NCBI RefSeq assembly: GCF_014654675.1 | Contig: NZ_BNBC01000009.1 | Location: forward strand, 62,001-126,000 | Length of the DNA: 64,000 nucleotides | Reading direction: 5' to 3' | Origin: Streptomyces spiralis | Lineage (GTDB): Bacteria > Actinomycetota > Actinomycetes > Streptomycetales > Streptomycetaceae | Part shown: positions 24,387 through 35,397 of the stretch, one piece after another | How positions within the stretch are numbered: the stretch's first letter is position 1 | How the letters are laid out: every line of letters starts with the position of its first letter | Position numbers and translations under genes: made by a program | Notes under the pieces: model-generated | Databases searched by the model: none | The model's input: the letters and a program-made list of their open reading frames with translations, nothing else | Told to the model about the DNA's origin: nothing

Positions 24387-25769
24387 TCAGGAGGCCTTGG
24401 CCTTGGCCTCCGGCTTGCTCGCGGCGGCGACCGGCGCGGGCTTGGCGGCCTCGTAGAACTCCTCGCGGGGGTTCTCCATGGCGCCGAGGGAGACGACCTC
24501 GCGCTTGAGGAACATGCCGAGGGTCCAGTCGGCGAAGATGCGGATCTTGCGGTTCCAGGTCGGCATGGCCAGACCGTGGTAGCCGCGGTGCATGTACCAG
24601 GCGAGACGGCCCTTGAGCTTGATCTTCATCTTGCCCATGACGATCATCGCGACGCCCTTGTGCAGGCCGAGGCCCGCGACCGCGCCCTTGTTGGCGTGGC
24701 TGTACTCCTTCTGCGGGAAGCCCCGCATGCCGGAGACCACGTTGTCGCCGAGGACCTTGGCCTGGCGCAGCGCGTGCTGGGCGTTGGGCGGGCACCAGGC
24801 GTTCTCGTTGCCCGCCTTGCGGCCGACGAGGTCCGGCACCTGGGCGTTGTCGCCGGCGGCCCAGATGTAGTCGGTGCCCTGGACCTGGAGCGTGGCCGCG
24901 GTGTCCACGTGGCCGCGCGGGCCGAGGGGCAGACCGAAGCGGGCGAGGGCCGGGTTCGGCTTGACGCCGGCCGTCCACACGATGGTGTTGGAGTCGACCT
25001 CGAGGCCGTTCTTCAGCACCACGTGGCCGTCGACGCAGGAGTCCATGGAGGTGGAGAGGTAGATCTCCACGCCTCGGCTCTCCAGGTGCTCCTTGCCGTA
25101 CTGGCCGAGCTTCGGGCCGACCTCGGGCAGGATCTTGTCCGCGGCGTCGACGAGGATGAACCGCATGTCCTCGCGGGAGACGTTGTTGTAGTACTTGGCC
25201 GCGTCCCGGGCCATGTCCTCGACCTCGCCGATGGTCTCGGCGCCGGCGAAGCCACCGCCGATGAAGACGAAGGTGAGTGCCTTGCGGCGGATCTCCTCGT
25301 CCGTGGTGGAGTCGGCCTTGTCGAGCTGCTCCAGCACGTGGTTGCGCAGGCCGATGGACTCCTCGATGCCCTTCATGCCGATGCCCTGCTCGGCGAGGCC
25401 GGGGATCGGGAAGGTGCGGGAGACCGCGCCCATGGCGATGACCAGGTAGTCGAACGGCAGCTCGTACGCCTCGCCCACCAGCGGGGCGATCGTGGCGACC
25501 TTGCGGTCCTGGTCGATGGTGGTGACCCGGCCGGTGAGGACCTCCGCCTTCGGCAGCACGCGTCGCAGCGGGACGACGACGTGCCGAGGGGAGATGCTGC
25601 CGGCGGCGGCTTCGGGGAGGAAGGGCTGGTAGGTCATGTACGACCGGGGGTCAACGACCGTGACGGTCGCCTCTCCGTAGCGCATCTTCTTGAGGATGCG
25701 CCGAGCTGCGTACAGGCCTACGTACCCACCGCCTACTACGAGGATCCTGGGACGCTCCGTGGTGCTCAT
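24387..25769 (-). CDS. ndh: Type II NADH:quinone dehydrogenase
   Basis: This 460-residue flavoprotein feeds electrons from NADH to menaquinone without pumping protons. Both dinucleotide motifs are visible: FAD-binding ILVVGGGYVGLYAARRI near residue 10 and NADH-binding FVFIGGGFAGAETIGE near residue 170. GTDYIWAAGDNAQVP (the FAD-binding AGD motif) is near 305. A C-terminal amphipathic helix region (about 390-430) is typical of membrane-associated NDH-2. The tail is Lys/Ala-rich. A Rex-like palindrome about 310 bases upstream suggests redox control. Confidence 0.92.
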   Translation of the reverse strand: MSTTERPRILVVGGGYVGLYAARRILKKMRYGEATVTVVDPRSYMTYQPFLPEAAAGSISPRHVVVPLRRVLPKAEVLTGRVTTIDQDRKVATIAPLVGEAYELPFDYLVIAMGAVSRTFPIPGLAEQGIGMKGIEESIGLRNHVLEQLDKADSTTDEEIRRKALTFVFIGGGFAGAETIGEVEDMARDAAKYYNNVSREDMRFILVDAADKILPEVGPKLGQYGKEHLESRGVEIYLSTSMDSCVDGHVVLKNGLEVDSNTIVWTAGVKPNPALARFGLPLGPRGHVDTAATLQVQGTDYIWAAGDNAQVPDLVGRKAGNENAWCPPNAQHALRQAKVLGDNVVSGMRGFPQKEYSHANKGAVAGLGLHKGVAMIVMGKMKIKLKGRLAWYMHRGYHGLAMPTWNRKIRIFADWTLGMFLKREVVSLGAMENPREEFYEAAKPAPVAAASKPEAKAKAS

Positions 25770-26078
25770 GCCATCGAGTATCCACCCGGCTCAGGGGGGT
25801 ACCTCGTGCGCCCCTTCACAAGCTTCCACAGGCCCTGTGCTAAACTCCGCGACCCGCGTGACGGAGGTCATGACACCGGAAGGGAACCGGCGTCCGGTAA
25901 CGACCGTTGTCAAGGGCGCGTGAGCTGCCACTCCAAGCCCTCACGGCCCTCACCGAGGGGTCCCGTCCGGCCCTTGCGGAATCCTCCGCGGACACCCTTC
26001 CCGACGCTCCCGACGGCCCGCCGGGAGCCCAGAAGGCCCCGTGAAGGCCGCCGGACCCCCCTCTCGGACCGAATTCCT

Positions 26079-26094
26079 TGTGAAGAACTTCACG
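26079..26094. promoter_or_regulatory. Candidate Rex-type operator
   Basis: TGTGAAGAACTTCACG matches the Streptomyces Rex half-site pattern TGTGAA-N4-TTCACA at all but the last base, with perfect GTGAAG/CTTCAC arms. It lies in the 25770-26263 gap, 310 bases upstream of ndh. Rex responds to the NADH/NAD ratio. The same gap holds a 3' region for ppx but no gene. Confidence 0.5.
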
Positions 26095-26263
26095 AAGTTT
26101 TCCCGACGGAATGTCACCCGGTCGCCCGAAGGGCCGAGCCGGCCCCGCTCATACGACGTCGTCCCTGCTCAAGAGATGTTACCGAGCAGTAGCATACATG
26201 CACGGAGCGGAGCCCGGCGGCCGGGTTCCCGGCGGCCGGGCCCCCGGGCGGGTGGCAGCCCGC

Positions 26264-27205
26264 CTAGGCCACCGACCATGCGATGCCGTCGAGGATGTCG
26301 TGCTCGCTGACCACGACCTCCTCCGCGCCGATCCGCTCCATGATGGCCAGCAGGACCAGGGACCCCGCGCCGATCACGTCGACCCGCCCGGGGTGCATGG
26401 ACGGGATCGTCGCCCGCTCGGCGTGCGTGGAGTGGAGCAGTTCCCGTGTGATCTCGCGGACGCGGTCGTGGGAGACCCGGGAGTGGTGGATGCGGGCCGA
26501 GTCGTACTCGGGCAGGTCCTGCGCGATCGCCGACACGGTCGTCACCGACCCCGCCAGGCCCACCAGGGTGCGCGCCTCGCGCAGCGGGACCGTCTCCTCG
26601 ACGAGGTCCAGCGCCGCGTCGATGTCGGCCCTTATCGCCGCGATCTGCGCCTCGGTGGGCGGGTCGCTCACCACGCCGTCCCGCAGCAGGTGACGCTCGG
26701 TCATGCGCACGCAGCCCACGTCCACGGAGCGCGCCGCCCGCACGTGGTCGTCGCCCACGACGAACTCCGTGGAGCCGCCGCCGATGTCCACGACCAGGAA
26801 GGGCTTGTCCAGGTGGTCACGCCCCGTCAGTTCCTTCGTCGCACCCGTGAACGAGAACTCGGCCTCCTGGTCGCCGGTGATCACCTCGGGCTCGACCCCG
26901 AGGATGCCCACCACCCCGCGCACGAACTCGTCCCGGTTCTCGGCGTCCCGGGAGGCGGAGGTCGCCACGAAACGCAGCCGTTCGGCGCCGTACTCCTTGA
27001 TGACCTGCGCGTACTCGCGGCAGGCCGCGAAGGTGCGCTCCAGCGCCTCGGGCGCGAGCCGGCCGGTGCGGTCGACGCCCTGACCGAGCCGCACGATCGT
27101 CATGCGCCGCTCCAGGTCGACGAGTTCGCCCGTCTGGGGGTTCGCGTCCGCGACGAGCAGACGGATGGAGTTCGTACCGCAGTCGATGGCGGCGACCCGG
27201 CTCAC
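26264..27205 (-). CDS. ppx: Exopolyphosphatase, Ppx/GppA family
   Basis: This 313-residue protein removes terminal phosphate from polyphosphate or pppGpp. It has the actin-like fold: AAIDCGTNSIRLLVAD (phosphate 1) at residues 5-20, SASRDAENRDEF near 95, and VVDIGGGSTEFVVG (phosphate 2) near 145, plus LAGSVTTVSA near 215. Length fits the short actinobacterial Ppx1 form. The GTG start overlaps the stop of the upstream DUF501 gene in a GTGA arrangement, so translation is coupled. It is the last gene of a divIC-DUF501-ppx operon. Confidence 0.9.
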   Translation of the reverse strand: MSRVAAIDCGTNSIRLLVADANPQTGELVDLERRMTIVRLGQGVDRTGRLAPEALERTFAACREYAQVIKEYGAERLRFVATSASRDAENRDEFVRGVVGILGVEPEVITGDQEAEFSFTGATKELTGRDHLDKPFLVVDIGGGSTEFVVGDDHVRAARSVDVGCVRMTERHLLRDGVVSDPPTEAQIAAIRADIDAALDLVEETVPLREARTLVGLAGSVTTVSAIAQDLPEYDSARIHHSRVSHDRVREITRELLHSTHAERATIPSMHPGRVDVIGAGSLVLLAIMERIGAEEVVVSEHDILDGIAWSVA

Positions 27206-27810
27206 TGGGCGTCCTCCTCGTTCTTCCCCGACTCGTTCTCGCCCGGCTCGTTCTTCCCCGGCTCGTCCGGCAGCGTCACGCACGGACCCTTGCGCCACCA
27301 CTCCGGCAGCATGGCGATCGCCTCGTCGCCCAGCGGGTTCACGCCCGGGCCGGCCGCCAGCGAGTGGGCGACCAGGACGTGCAGGCACTTGACCCGGTCG
27401 GGCATGCCGCCCGCGCTCGGAAAGCCCGTCAGCTCCTCGATCTCGTCCCGGCGCCGGATGTAGTCCTCGTGCGCGGCCCGGTACGCCGCCGCCAGCTCCG
27501 GGTCGCTCGCCAGCCGCTCGGTCATCTCCTTCATCACGCCGTCGGCCTCCAGCGTGCCGATCGCCGACGCGGCCCGCGGGCAGGTCAGGTAGTACAGCGT
27601 GGGGAAGGGCGTGCCGTCGGGCAGCCGGGGGGCCGTCTCCACGACGTCCGGCTGCCCGCACGGGCAGCGGTGCGCGATCGCGCGCAGCCCGCGCGGCGGC
27701 CGCCCGAGCTGCTGCTTGAAGGCCTCGACGTCCGCGTCGGTGGGTTCGGTGCGCGGGGTGGGCGGCGGGGGTGTTTCCATGCCTGTGGGGAAATCTCTCT
27801 GTCGGTTCAC
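27202..27810 (-). CDS. DUF501 protein
   Basis: This 202-residue protein belongs to DUF501, always found between divIC/ftsB and ppx in actinomycetes. Its core has four Cys/His-bearing stretches (HRCPCGQPDVVET, YYLTCPRA) that could bind a metal, and the conserved ELTGFPSAGGMPDRVKCLHVLVAHSLAAGPGVNPLGDEA. The last 25 residues are a Glu/Asn-rich tail with a repeat of PGxNE/SGKNE. The GTG overlaps the preceding stop (GTGA), so I use it; an internal ATG at 27780 is possible. Its function is unknown. Confidence 0.85.
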   Translation of the reverse strand: MNRQRDFPTGMETPPPPTPRTEPTDADVEAFKQQLGRPPRGLRAIAHRCPCGQPDVVETAPRLPDGTPFPTLYYLTCPRAASAIGTLEADGVMKEMTERLASDPELAAAYRAAHEDYIRRRDEIEELTGFPSAGGMPDRVKCLHVLVAHSLAAGPGVNPLGDEAIAMLPEWWRKGPCVTLPDEPGKNEPGENESGKNEEDAQ

Positions 27811-28292
27811 TGGTGGGCGGCGTCGGACTTGTCGACTCCGTACCAGACGTTGGTGTACCAGGGGTGGCGGGTCGTCCCCCGCTCGGTGCGGGACTGCTTG
27901 GCCGCACCCGGGTCGACCACGATGTAGCCGGTCTCCCCGGGCAGCACATAGTGCAGCCGCTGCCGGATCTGCTGCTCGGCGTACGCGTCGTCCTGCCAGC
28001 GCGCCTTCTGGTCGCGCAGTTGCTCGACCCGCTGCTGGGCCTGCCGCTTCTGCCGTTGCAGGTCGGCGATGTCGGCGCGCTGGGAGACGTACTGCCGCAT
28101 CGGGTAGGCCAGGGCGACCACCAGCGAGCAGACCACGAGCGCGAGCAGCGCGGCGCGCCCGGTGAGCCGGGAGCGGCGGGCCTGACGCCGGGTCTGGGAG
28201 CGGTAGACGCGGGCCGCGGTCTGCTCCCCGAGCAGCCTGAGCCTGGTCGCGGTGGAGAACCGGTCCCGGTCGCTCCGGTCCTTCACGGCCAT
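27807..28292 (-). CDS. Septum formation initiator protein, DivIC/FtsB family
   Basis: This 161-residue protein has a basic cytoplasmic N-terminus (1-45), one transmembrane helix (about 46-64, AALLALVVCSLVVALAYP), an extracellular coiled coil (about 70-105, ADIADLQRQKRQAQQRVEQLRDQKARW) and a short globular end with the VLPGETGYIVVD segment. That is the DivIC/FtsB layout, a member of the FtsL-FtsB-FtsQ complex that recruits the septal peptidoglycan machinery. Its ATG has GGGAGG upstream. It is the first gene of the three-gene operon, after enolase. Confidence 0.88.
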   Translation of the reverse strand: MAVKDRSDRDRFSTATRLRLLGEQTAARVYRSQTRRQARRSRLTGRAALLALVVCSLVVALAYPMRQYVSQRADIADLQRQKRQAQQRVEQLRDQKARWQDDAYAEQQIRQRLHYVLPGETGYIVVDPGAAKQSRTERGTTRHPWYTNVWYGVDKSDAAHQ

Positions 28293-28317
28293 GGTCCCCG
28301 CCTCCCCTTCACACGTG

Positions 28318-28362
28318 CGTACGTCCCCGGACACGGTACGGGACCGGGTACGGGGACGTACG
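28318..28362 (-). terminator. Hairpin between eno and divIC
   Basis: Twelve-base arms 28318-28329 and 28351-28362 pair perfectly around CGTACGTCCCCG, with extra inner pairing. It would end most eno transcripts before divIC, though read-through is possible. Confidence 0.6.
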
Positions 28363-28393
28363 GACGACTGGCTAAGACTCAGCCCGGTGGAGG

Positions 28394-30723
<2,330 letters not shown>

Positions 30724-30729
30724 TCACCG

Positions 30730-30940
30730 ACGCCTGCGAGGTGAGCTGTCGGGTTCGGGCCGGTTGAGTTGCCCGGCCGCGCCCCTGAAGAGGCACGGCT
30801 TCACCCCAAGCCACTCCGGACGAACTGCCCGGTGCGGCACTTACCTTGGGTCCCCCGCTCCTGCCTACGGCGCTCGACGCGACGACTGTTCCCGTACGGC
30901 CGCTGGCAGGATTCGGCGTTGCGGCAGCCGGGGCTCGCGG
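30730..30940 (-). ncRNA. ydaO-type c-di-AMP riboswitch, leader of rpfA
   Basis: On the minus strand the leader contains, in the order expected for the ydaO/yuaA class, CGCCGAATCCTGCC, GGAGCGGGGGACCCAAGGTAA, CTTGGGGTGAAGCC, and a 3' strand CCGAACCCGACAGCTCACC ending near the rpfA start. Actinobacterial ydaO aptamers upstream of rpfA are off-switches responding to cyclic di-AMP. The bounds are approximate. The 30712-31064 gap otherwise holds the promoter and a small palindrome. Confidence 0.85.
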
Positions 30941-31023
30941 TGGCGAGCGGTCATGACCGTAGACACGCGATCGGCCCGATTTCAAAGACGATCAGGGCTT
31001 CTGAGACTCATCCCACACTTTCA

Positions 31024-31040
31024 CCGAATGGGACATTCGG
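31024..31040. promoter_or_regulatory. Palindrome between the two rpf genes
   Basis: CCGAATGGGACATTCGG has perfect seven-base arms. It lies 25 bases past the stop of the upstream Rpf-like gene and upstream of the riboswitch, so it could be a small terminator or an operator for rpfA. Confidence 0.4.
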
Positions 31041-31064
31041 CGCGAACCATGACGCGAACTCCCG

Positions 31065-32195
31065 CTAGTTCTGGGCGTTTTCGACCGGGACATCCAGGCT
31101 CTGACCGGCAACGATGTGGTTCGGGTCCGAGCCGATGGCCGCCTTGTTCTCGTCGTAGAGCGCGTGCCACCCGCCGTGGACGTCAAGGGAGTCGGCGATG
31201 GAGGCCAGTGAGTCGCCGGTGTGGACGGTGTAGGAGTCGACGGAGGCGGTGTGCGTACCGTCGTCGCCCCGGGAGGCGTGCCGGCCGCCGCCGGCCGCCG
31301 TCGAGCCCTCCGTCGCGTCCTCGGCGGCGCTGCCGCCGCGGTGCCGGCCGGCGCCCAGGGCTCCGGTGTCGACGAGGGCCGAAGAACCGACACTCTGCCC
31401 GTAGTTGTCCGAGTCGTCACGGTTGGGCGCGGTCGAAGGCGACGCCCCGGGCGTCGCGGCACCCTCCGCACCCGATCCGGGCGTCGCGCCGGACTCGTGG
31501 GTGTCGCCGTCCTTTCCGGGCGTAGAGTGCGAATCGGACGGATTCGTGGGGGATTCGGAGGATGAATCGCCCGAAGAGGAGGATTCGGAACCGGAGGCGG
31601 AATCCGAAGAGGATCCGGACGAACCGGAGTTACCGGCGTCCTGCGACGAGTCGCCGAGCCCGGGGTCACCCACACGGGACGAGCCGGACGTGTCACTCGA
31701 CCCCGACGATCCGGACGCACGCGACGAGTCGGACCTACCGGAGGAGTCCGAGGAACCGGAGGAACCGGATCCCAAGGACAAACCGCCGCTCACACCCGTG
31801 TCGACCCTCGCGGCACCGGAGTCCCTGGTGAGCCCGGAGAGCAGGCCGCAGGTGGGCCAGGCGCCGGGGCCCCGGTCGGCGAGGATCTTCTCGGCCACGG
31901 CTATCTGCTGGGACCGGCTGGCCTGGTCGGCGCTCGGGGCGAAGTCGAGGCCGCCGTACTTCTCCCAGTCGTCCTGGGTCAGCTGAAGGCCGCCGTAGTA
32001 GCCGTTGCCGTTGTCGGCGCTCCAGGAGCCGCCCGTCTCGCACTGCGCCACCTTGTCCCACGTGGTGCCGTCGGCCGCGTGCGCGCCGGTGGCGCCCAGC
32101 AGCGGGATGGCGATGGCGGAGCCGGTCACTCCGGCGGTGACGAAGAGGGCCGGAGCCTGACGGGGGCGACGGTGGCGACCGTTCCCGGAGAGCAT
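31065..32195 (-). CDS. Second Rpf-type muralytic enzyme with long Ser/Gly/Asp linker and LysM
   Basis: This 376-residue secreted protein has a signal peptide (about 1-40, ATGAHAA), then the Rpf transglycosylase domain (TTWDKVAQCETGGSWSADNGNGYYGGLQLT, catalytic E53, to about residue 115). A 180-residue linker of repeated S-G-S-S-G-S-S-D units then shifts to PGxG-type sequence. A C-terminal LysM domain (about 320-368, YTVHTGDSLASIADSLDVHGG) follows. The linker is unusually long for the family and likely spans the cell wall. The ATG with AAAGG upstream is used. It corresponds by position and layout to the gene called rpfC in S. coelicolor (from memory). Confidence 0.88.
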   Translation of the reverse strand: MLSGNGRHRRPRQAPALFVTAGVTGSAIAIPLLGATGAHAADGTTWDKVAQCETGGSWSADNGNGYYGGLQLTQDDWEKYGGLDFAPSADQASRSQQIAVAEKILADRGPGAWPTCGLLSGLTRDSGAARVDTGVSGGLSLGSGSSGSSDSSGRSDSSRASGSSGSSDTSGSSRVGDPGLGDSSQDAGNSGSSGSSSDSASGSESSSSGDSSSESPTNPSDSHSTPGKDGDTHESGATPGSGAEGAATPGASPSTAPNRDDSDNYGQSVGSSALVDTGALGAGRHRGGSAAEDATEGSTAAGGGRHASRGDDGTHTASVDSYTVHTGDSLASIADSLDVHGGWHALYDENKAAIGSDPNHIVAGQSLDVPVENAQN

Positions 32196-32354
32196 GCAAG
32201 GACCTTTCGGCGACAACAGGGACCGACGTGACGGGTGATGCTCGTACGTCACGCTGATGCGTGAACGTATCGGCTGACGATCCTCCGTCACAAGTTCATG
32301 CCGCGCAGATCACGTGAAGATCACATAGTTGAACGTGTGTCACCTTTGCATCCC

Positions 32355-33635
32355 TCAAGGCCGCGCTGCCGGGGTGAAGCGGACGGGCAACGTCCGCAGT
32401 CCGCGCATGATGAGCCCGCCGCGCCAGCGCAAGTCGGCCGGTTCGGCATCGAGTTGGAGATCCGGCAGCCGGGTGAGGAGGGTGGCGAGCGCGGTCTGGC
32501 CCTCGAGGCGGGCGAGCGGGGCGCCGAGGCAGTAGTGGATGCCGTGCCCGTACCCCAGGTGCTGGTTGTCGCGCCGGCCGAGGTCGAGGGTGTCCGGGTC
32601 GGCGAACCGCTCCGGGTCCCGGTCGGCGGCGGCGAGCACGACGAGCACGGGGTCGCCCGCGGCGATGTCCTGTCCGCCGATGGTGAGCGGCCGGGTGGCG
32701 AACCGCCAGGTGGCCAGCTCCACGGGACCGTCGAAGCGGAGCAGTTCCTCGACGCCGGTCTCCAGCGGGCCGCGCTCGCCACGGGCGAGGGAGCCCTGGA
32801 GCCGGTGGCGCTGCTCGGGGTGGGTGAGCAGGGCGTACACGCCGTTGCCGATCAGGTTGACGGTCGTCTCGAACCCGGCGAAGAGGAGGATGAAGGCCAT
32901 CGCGGCGGCCTCGTTCTCGGTGAGGTGCTCACCGTGGTCGGAGGCGCGGATGAGGCCGGAGATCAGGTCCTCGCCGGGGGCCGGCTCGGCGGGCAGGGCC
33001 TCGCGCTTCCTGTGGATCAGCTCGGCGAGGTAGCCCCGCATCTTCTTCACCGACCGCGCGACCCCGCCCCGCGGGCCTTTCCCGTGGCGGATCATCATGC
33101 CCGCCCAGTCGCGGAAGTCGTCCTGGTCCTCGCGCGGGACGCCGAGCATGTCGCAGATGGCGTAGATGGGCAGCGGGAAGGCGAACTCGTGGATGAGGTC
33201 GGCGGTGCCGCGGGCCGCGAACCGGTCGATGAGGTCGTCGGTCAGCTCCTGTACGCGTGGCGCGAACTCGGCGACCCGGCGGGGCGTGAACGCCTTGCTG
33301 ACCAGGCGGCGCAGCCGGGTGTGGTCCGGCGGGTCGATGTTGAGCAGATGCGTCATCAGCTCGGCCTTGCGCTCGCCGGGGATGCCGGTCTTGCCCTTGG
33401 CGTGCGCGGGCTCGTCGTGGTGCGCCGGGTTCTTGCTCAGGCGCTGGTCGGCCAGGGCCTGCCTGGCGTCGGCGTAGCGGGTGACCAGCCAGGCCTCGAC
33501 TCCGCTGGGCAGGCGGGTGCGGTGCACGGGGGCGTGCTCGCGGAGCCAGGCGTAGGCGGGGTAGGGGTTGCTCGCGAACTCCCAGGTGAAGAGGGGAGGC
33601 GGGGTGTCCGCGGGGTCGGTCGGCTGGTCGTGCAT
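32355..33635 (-). CDS. Cytochrome P450
   Basis: This 426-residue soluble P450 has the heme-ligand loop HLGYGHGIHYCLGAPLARLE (C369), the K-helix ExxR (ELLRFDGP region preceded by VEELLRF), and the I-helix oxygen-activation motif AFILLFAGFETTVNLIG. It resembles bacterial CYP107-type enzymes. In S. coelicolor a CYP107U-like gene lies at this position and has been linked to development (from memory, not verified). No ferredoxin gene is adjacent. The ATG at 33635 was chosen over an upstream extension. Its substrate cannot be inferred. Confidence 0.9.
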   Translation of the reverse strand: MHDQPTDPADTPPPLFTWEFASNPYPAYAWLREHAPVHRTRLPSGVEAWLVTRYADARQALADQRLSKNPAHHDEPAHAKGKTGIPGERKAELMTHLLNIDPPDHTRLRRLVSKAFTPRRVAEFAPRVQELTDDLIDRFAARGTADLIHEFAFPLPIYAICDMLGVPREDQDDFRDWAGMMIRHGKGPRGGVARSVKKMRGYLAELIHRKREALPAEPAPGEDLISGLIRASDHGEHLTENEAAAMAFILLFAGFETTVNLIGNGVYALLTHPEQRHRLQGSLARGERGPLETGVEELLRFDGPVELATWRFATRPLTIGGQDIAAGDPVLVVLAAADRDPERFADPDTLDLGRRDNQHLGYGHGIHYCLGAPLARLEGQTALATLLTRLPDLQLDAEPADLRWRGGLIMRGLRTLPVRFTPAARP

Positions 33636-33709
33636 GGAGCTGACCCTAGTCGCGGGTGGCCGTTCGGGTTTTCGCCCCCGCCGCACAGCGACACAGCCCC
33701 GCGCCCCTC

Positions 33710-33726
33710 GGGCCCCGGCGGGGCCC
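33710..33726 (-). terminator. Short hairpin at the end of mazG
   Basis: GGGCCCCGGCGGGGCCC is a perfect seven-base-arm hairpin directly abutting the MazG stop, possibly too close for full termination. Confidence 0.45.
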
Positions 33727-34715
33727 TACTTTTCTTCCGTCTCCCTGATCGCGTCCCGGTATGCCCTCGCCGCCGCGCGCAAGGCCGCCTCCGGGTCCAC
33801 GCCCTCCGACTCGGCGCGGGCCGCCAGGGCCAGGAGTTCGTAGCCGATGCCCTCGCCCTTGGGGAAGGGGACCTCCAGGCCCGCCGTGCGTACGCGGGAG
33901 GCCAGTTTGGCCGCGAGGGCGAGGCCGGGCTGGTGGAGGGGGACGCCCTCGGTGACGGAGGTGCGGCGCTTCTCCTCGGCCTTGGTGCGCAGCCAGTGCT
34001 CCTTGACCTCCTCCGGCGTCGTGGCCGTCTCCTCGCCGAAGACGTGGGGGTGGCGGTGGATCAGCTTGGCGACGATGCCGCCGGCCACGTCGTCGATGGA
34101 GAAGGGCGCGTCCGGGTCCTCCTCGGCGATGCGCGAGTGGAAGACGACCTGGAGCAGGACGTCGCCCAGTTCCTCGCGCAGTTCCTCCCGCTCGCCCTCC
34201 TCGATCGACTCCACCAGCTCGTACGCCTCCTCGATGGCGTACTTCGCCAGTCCCTGGTGGGTCTGCCGGGACGACCACGGGCACTCGGCGCGGATGCGGT
34301 CCATGACCTGCACGAGGTCGAGCAGGCGGGCGCCGGGCAGGTCGTAGGAGGCGGGCAGCAGCTCCAGCTCCGGCATGACGGCCCGCCCGGAGCCGGCGAG
34401 GCGGGCGAGGCCGTCGGTCAGGGCGGGCTCGCCCTCGCCGGTCGCCACCACCACGACGGTGCGCCCGCCGGCGCAGGCGTCCACCAGTTCCTCGGCGCTC
34501 GGCGACGCCTCGGTCACGGCCGTGCCCGCCTCGCGCAGATACGGCAGCTGCGGGTGTGCGGCGTCCGCGCACAGCACCTCGTCGGCCGCGTGCAGCGCCT
34601 GCCAGGCCGGCCAGGACAGCAGCCCGGGGGCGACCCGGTGGCTGGTGGTGAGCAGGACGATGCGGCCGGGGGCCGGTGGGGTCGTCGCGGAGGCGTGGTC
34701 GGTGGTGGTGTTCAC
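33726..34715 (-). CDS. mazG: MazG-family nucleoside triphosphate pyrophosphohydrolase
   Basis: This 329-residue protein hydrolyses nucleoside triphosphates to monophosphates and pyrophosphate. The MazG core is at about residues 125-330: LLDLVQVMDRIRAECPWSSRQTHQGLAKYAIEEAYELVESIE with the acidic magnesium helix EELREELGDVLLQVVFHSRIAEE, and RHPHVFGEETATTPEEVKEHW. The N-terminal 120 residues resemble a tetrapyrrole methylase-like half (VLLTTSHRVAPGLLSWPAWQALHAADEVLC), as in actinobacterial MazG. It uses GTG with a weak GGAAG site. It precedes the P450 gene by 90 bases. Confidence 0.9.
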   Translation of the reverse strand: MNTTTDHASATTPPAPGRIVLLTTSHRVAPGLLSWPAWQALHAADEVLCADAAHPQLPYLREAGTAVTEASPSAEELVDACAGGRTVVVVATGEGEPALTDGLARLAGSGRAVMPELELLPASYDLPGARLLDLVQVMDRIRAECPWSSRQTHQGLAKYAIEEAYELVESIEEGEREELREELGDVLLQVVFHSRIAEEDPDAPFSIDDVAGGIVAKLIHRHPHVFGEETATTPEEVKEHWLRTKAEEKRRTSVTEGVPLHQPGLALAAKLASRVRTAGLEVPFPKGEGIGYELLALAARAESEGVDPEAALRAAARAYRDAIRETEEK

Positions 34716-34755
34716 GCTTCCGAACGTAACGCACCCGCCCCGGGGCGCACGTGGC

Positions 34756-35397
34756 TCAGGCGGTCTGCTGCGCCGCCGGCGCCGAGACGTTCCGCAGCCA
34801 CGGGGTCTTGGCGTCGACGCCGCCCTTCTCGACGTCCCAGGCGCCGTAGCGCGGGTTGAGGTCGATGCGGAGTTCGTGGGAGGCGGTGGACAGGGCCTTC
34901 CAGAAGGCCGGCTGGCTGGTGTCGGTGTGCAGGGCCATGGCCAGCTTCTGGGCCTCGACCTGGAGGCGGAGGTTCTCGTCGAGGCGCTGCGGCGGCACCC
35001 CGTACTGCTGGAGCCAGGCCGTCTCGAGCCCCTTGGAGCCGCCCGCCTGCTGCTCGAGGCCGGTGCGCATGTCCTGCACCTCGCGCGGGGTGACGCTGAC
35101 CCCCGCGTCCCGGGCGGCACGGTCCAGCACCCGGTCGAGCACCATCTGGTGCAGGGTGTCCCGGGCGAGGGTGCCGGTCCGGGCGACGGCCTGCTCGTAC
35201 TGCGTCTCGTCGGCCACCGCGGCCCGCTGCGCGCGGCGTACCTCGTCCACCCGGCTCTGCAGCTGGGCGACGGTGATCCGCTGTCCGTCCACGACGGCCG
35301 CCGCGCCGGGGTGCGCGTCGTTTCCGCAGGCGGCGAGGAGAGGTGCCGCGACGATCGCGGCGGACAGGACGAGCGCGGTGCGACGGCGGCGGTGCAA
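34756..35397 (-). CDS. SurA N-terminal-domain lipoprotein
   Basis: This 213-residue protein starts at TTG, with GGGAGG five bases upstream, and has a lipobox (LLAACGND, acyl cysteine C24). The mature region has the SurA-N fold: VDGQRITVAQLQSRVDEVR, then a long helical stretch to LAMALHTD. It lacks the parvulin PPIase domain. Such proteins are extracytoplasmic chaperones tethered to the membrane by diacylglycerol. It lies upstream of mazG on the same strand; the 40-base gap suggests co-transcription. The TTG start is unusual but well supported. Confidence 0.85.
   Translation of the reverse strand: MHRRRRTALVLSAAIVAAPLLAACGNDAHPGAAAVVDGQRITVAQLQSRVDEVRRAQRAAVADETQYEQAVARTGTLARDTLHQMVLDRVLDRAARDAGVSVTPREVQDMRTGLEQQAGGSKGLETAWLQQYGVPPQRLDENLRLQVEAQKLAMALHTDTSQPAFWKALSTASHELRIDLNPRYGAWDVEKGGVDAKTPWLRNVSAPAAQQTA

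Noticed and set aside
32196..32354. CRP-type operator (GTGAAGATCAC) upstream of the second rpf gene
   Set aside because: The half-site spacing is three bases, not the six required for CRP-family sites.
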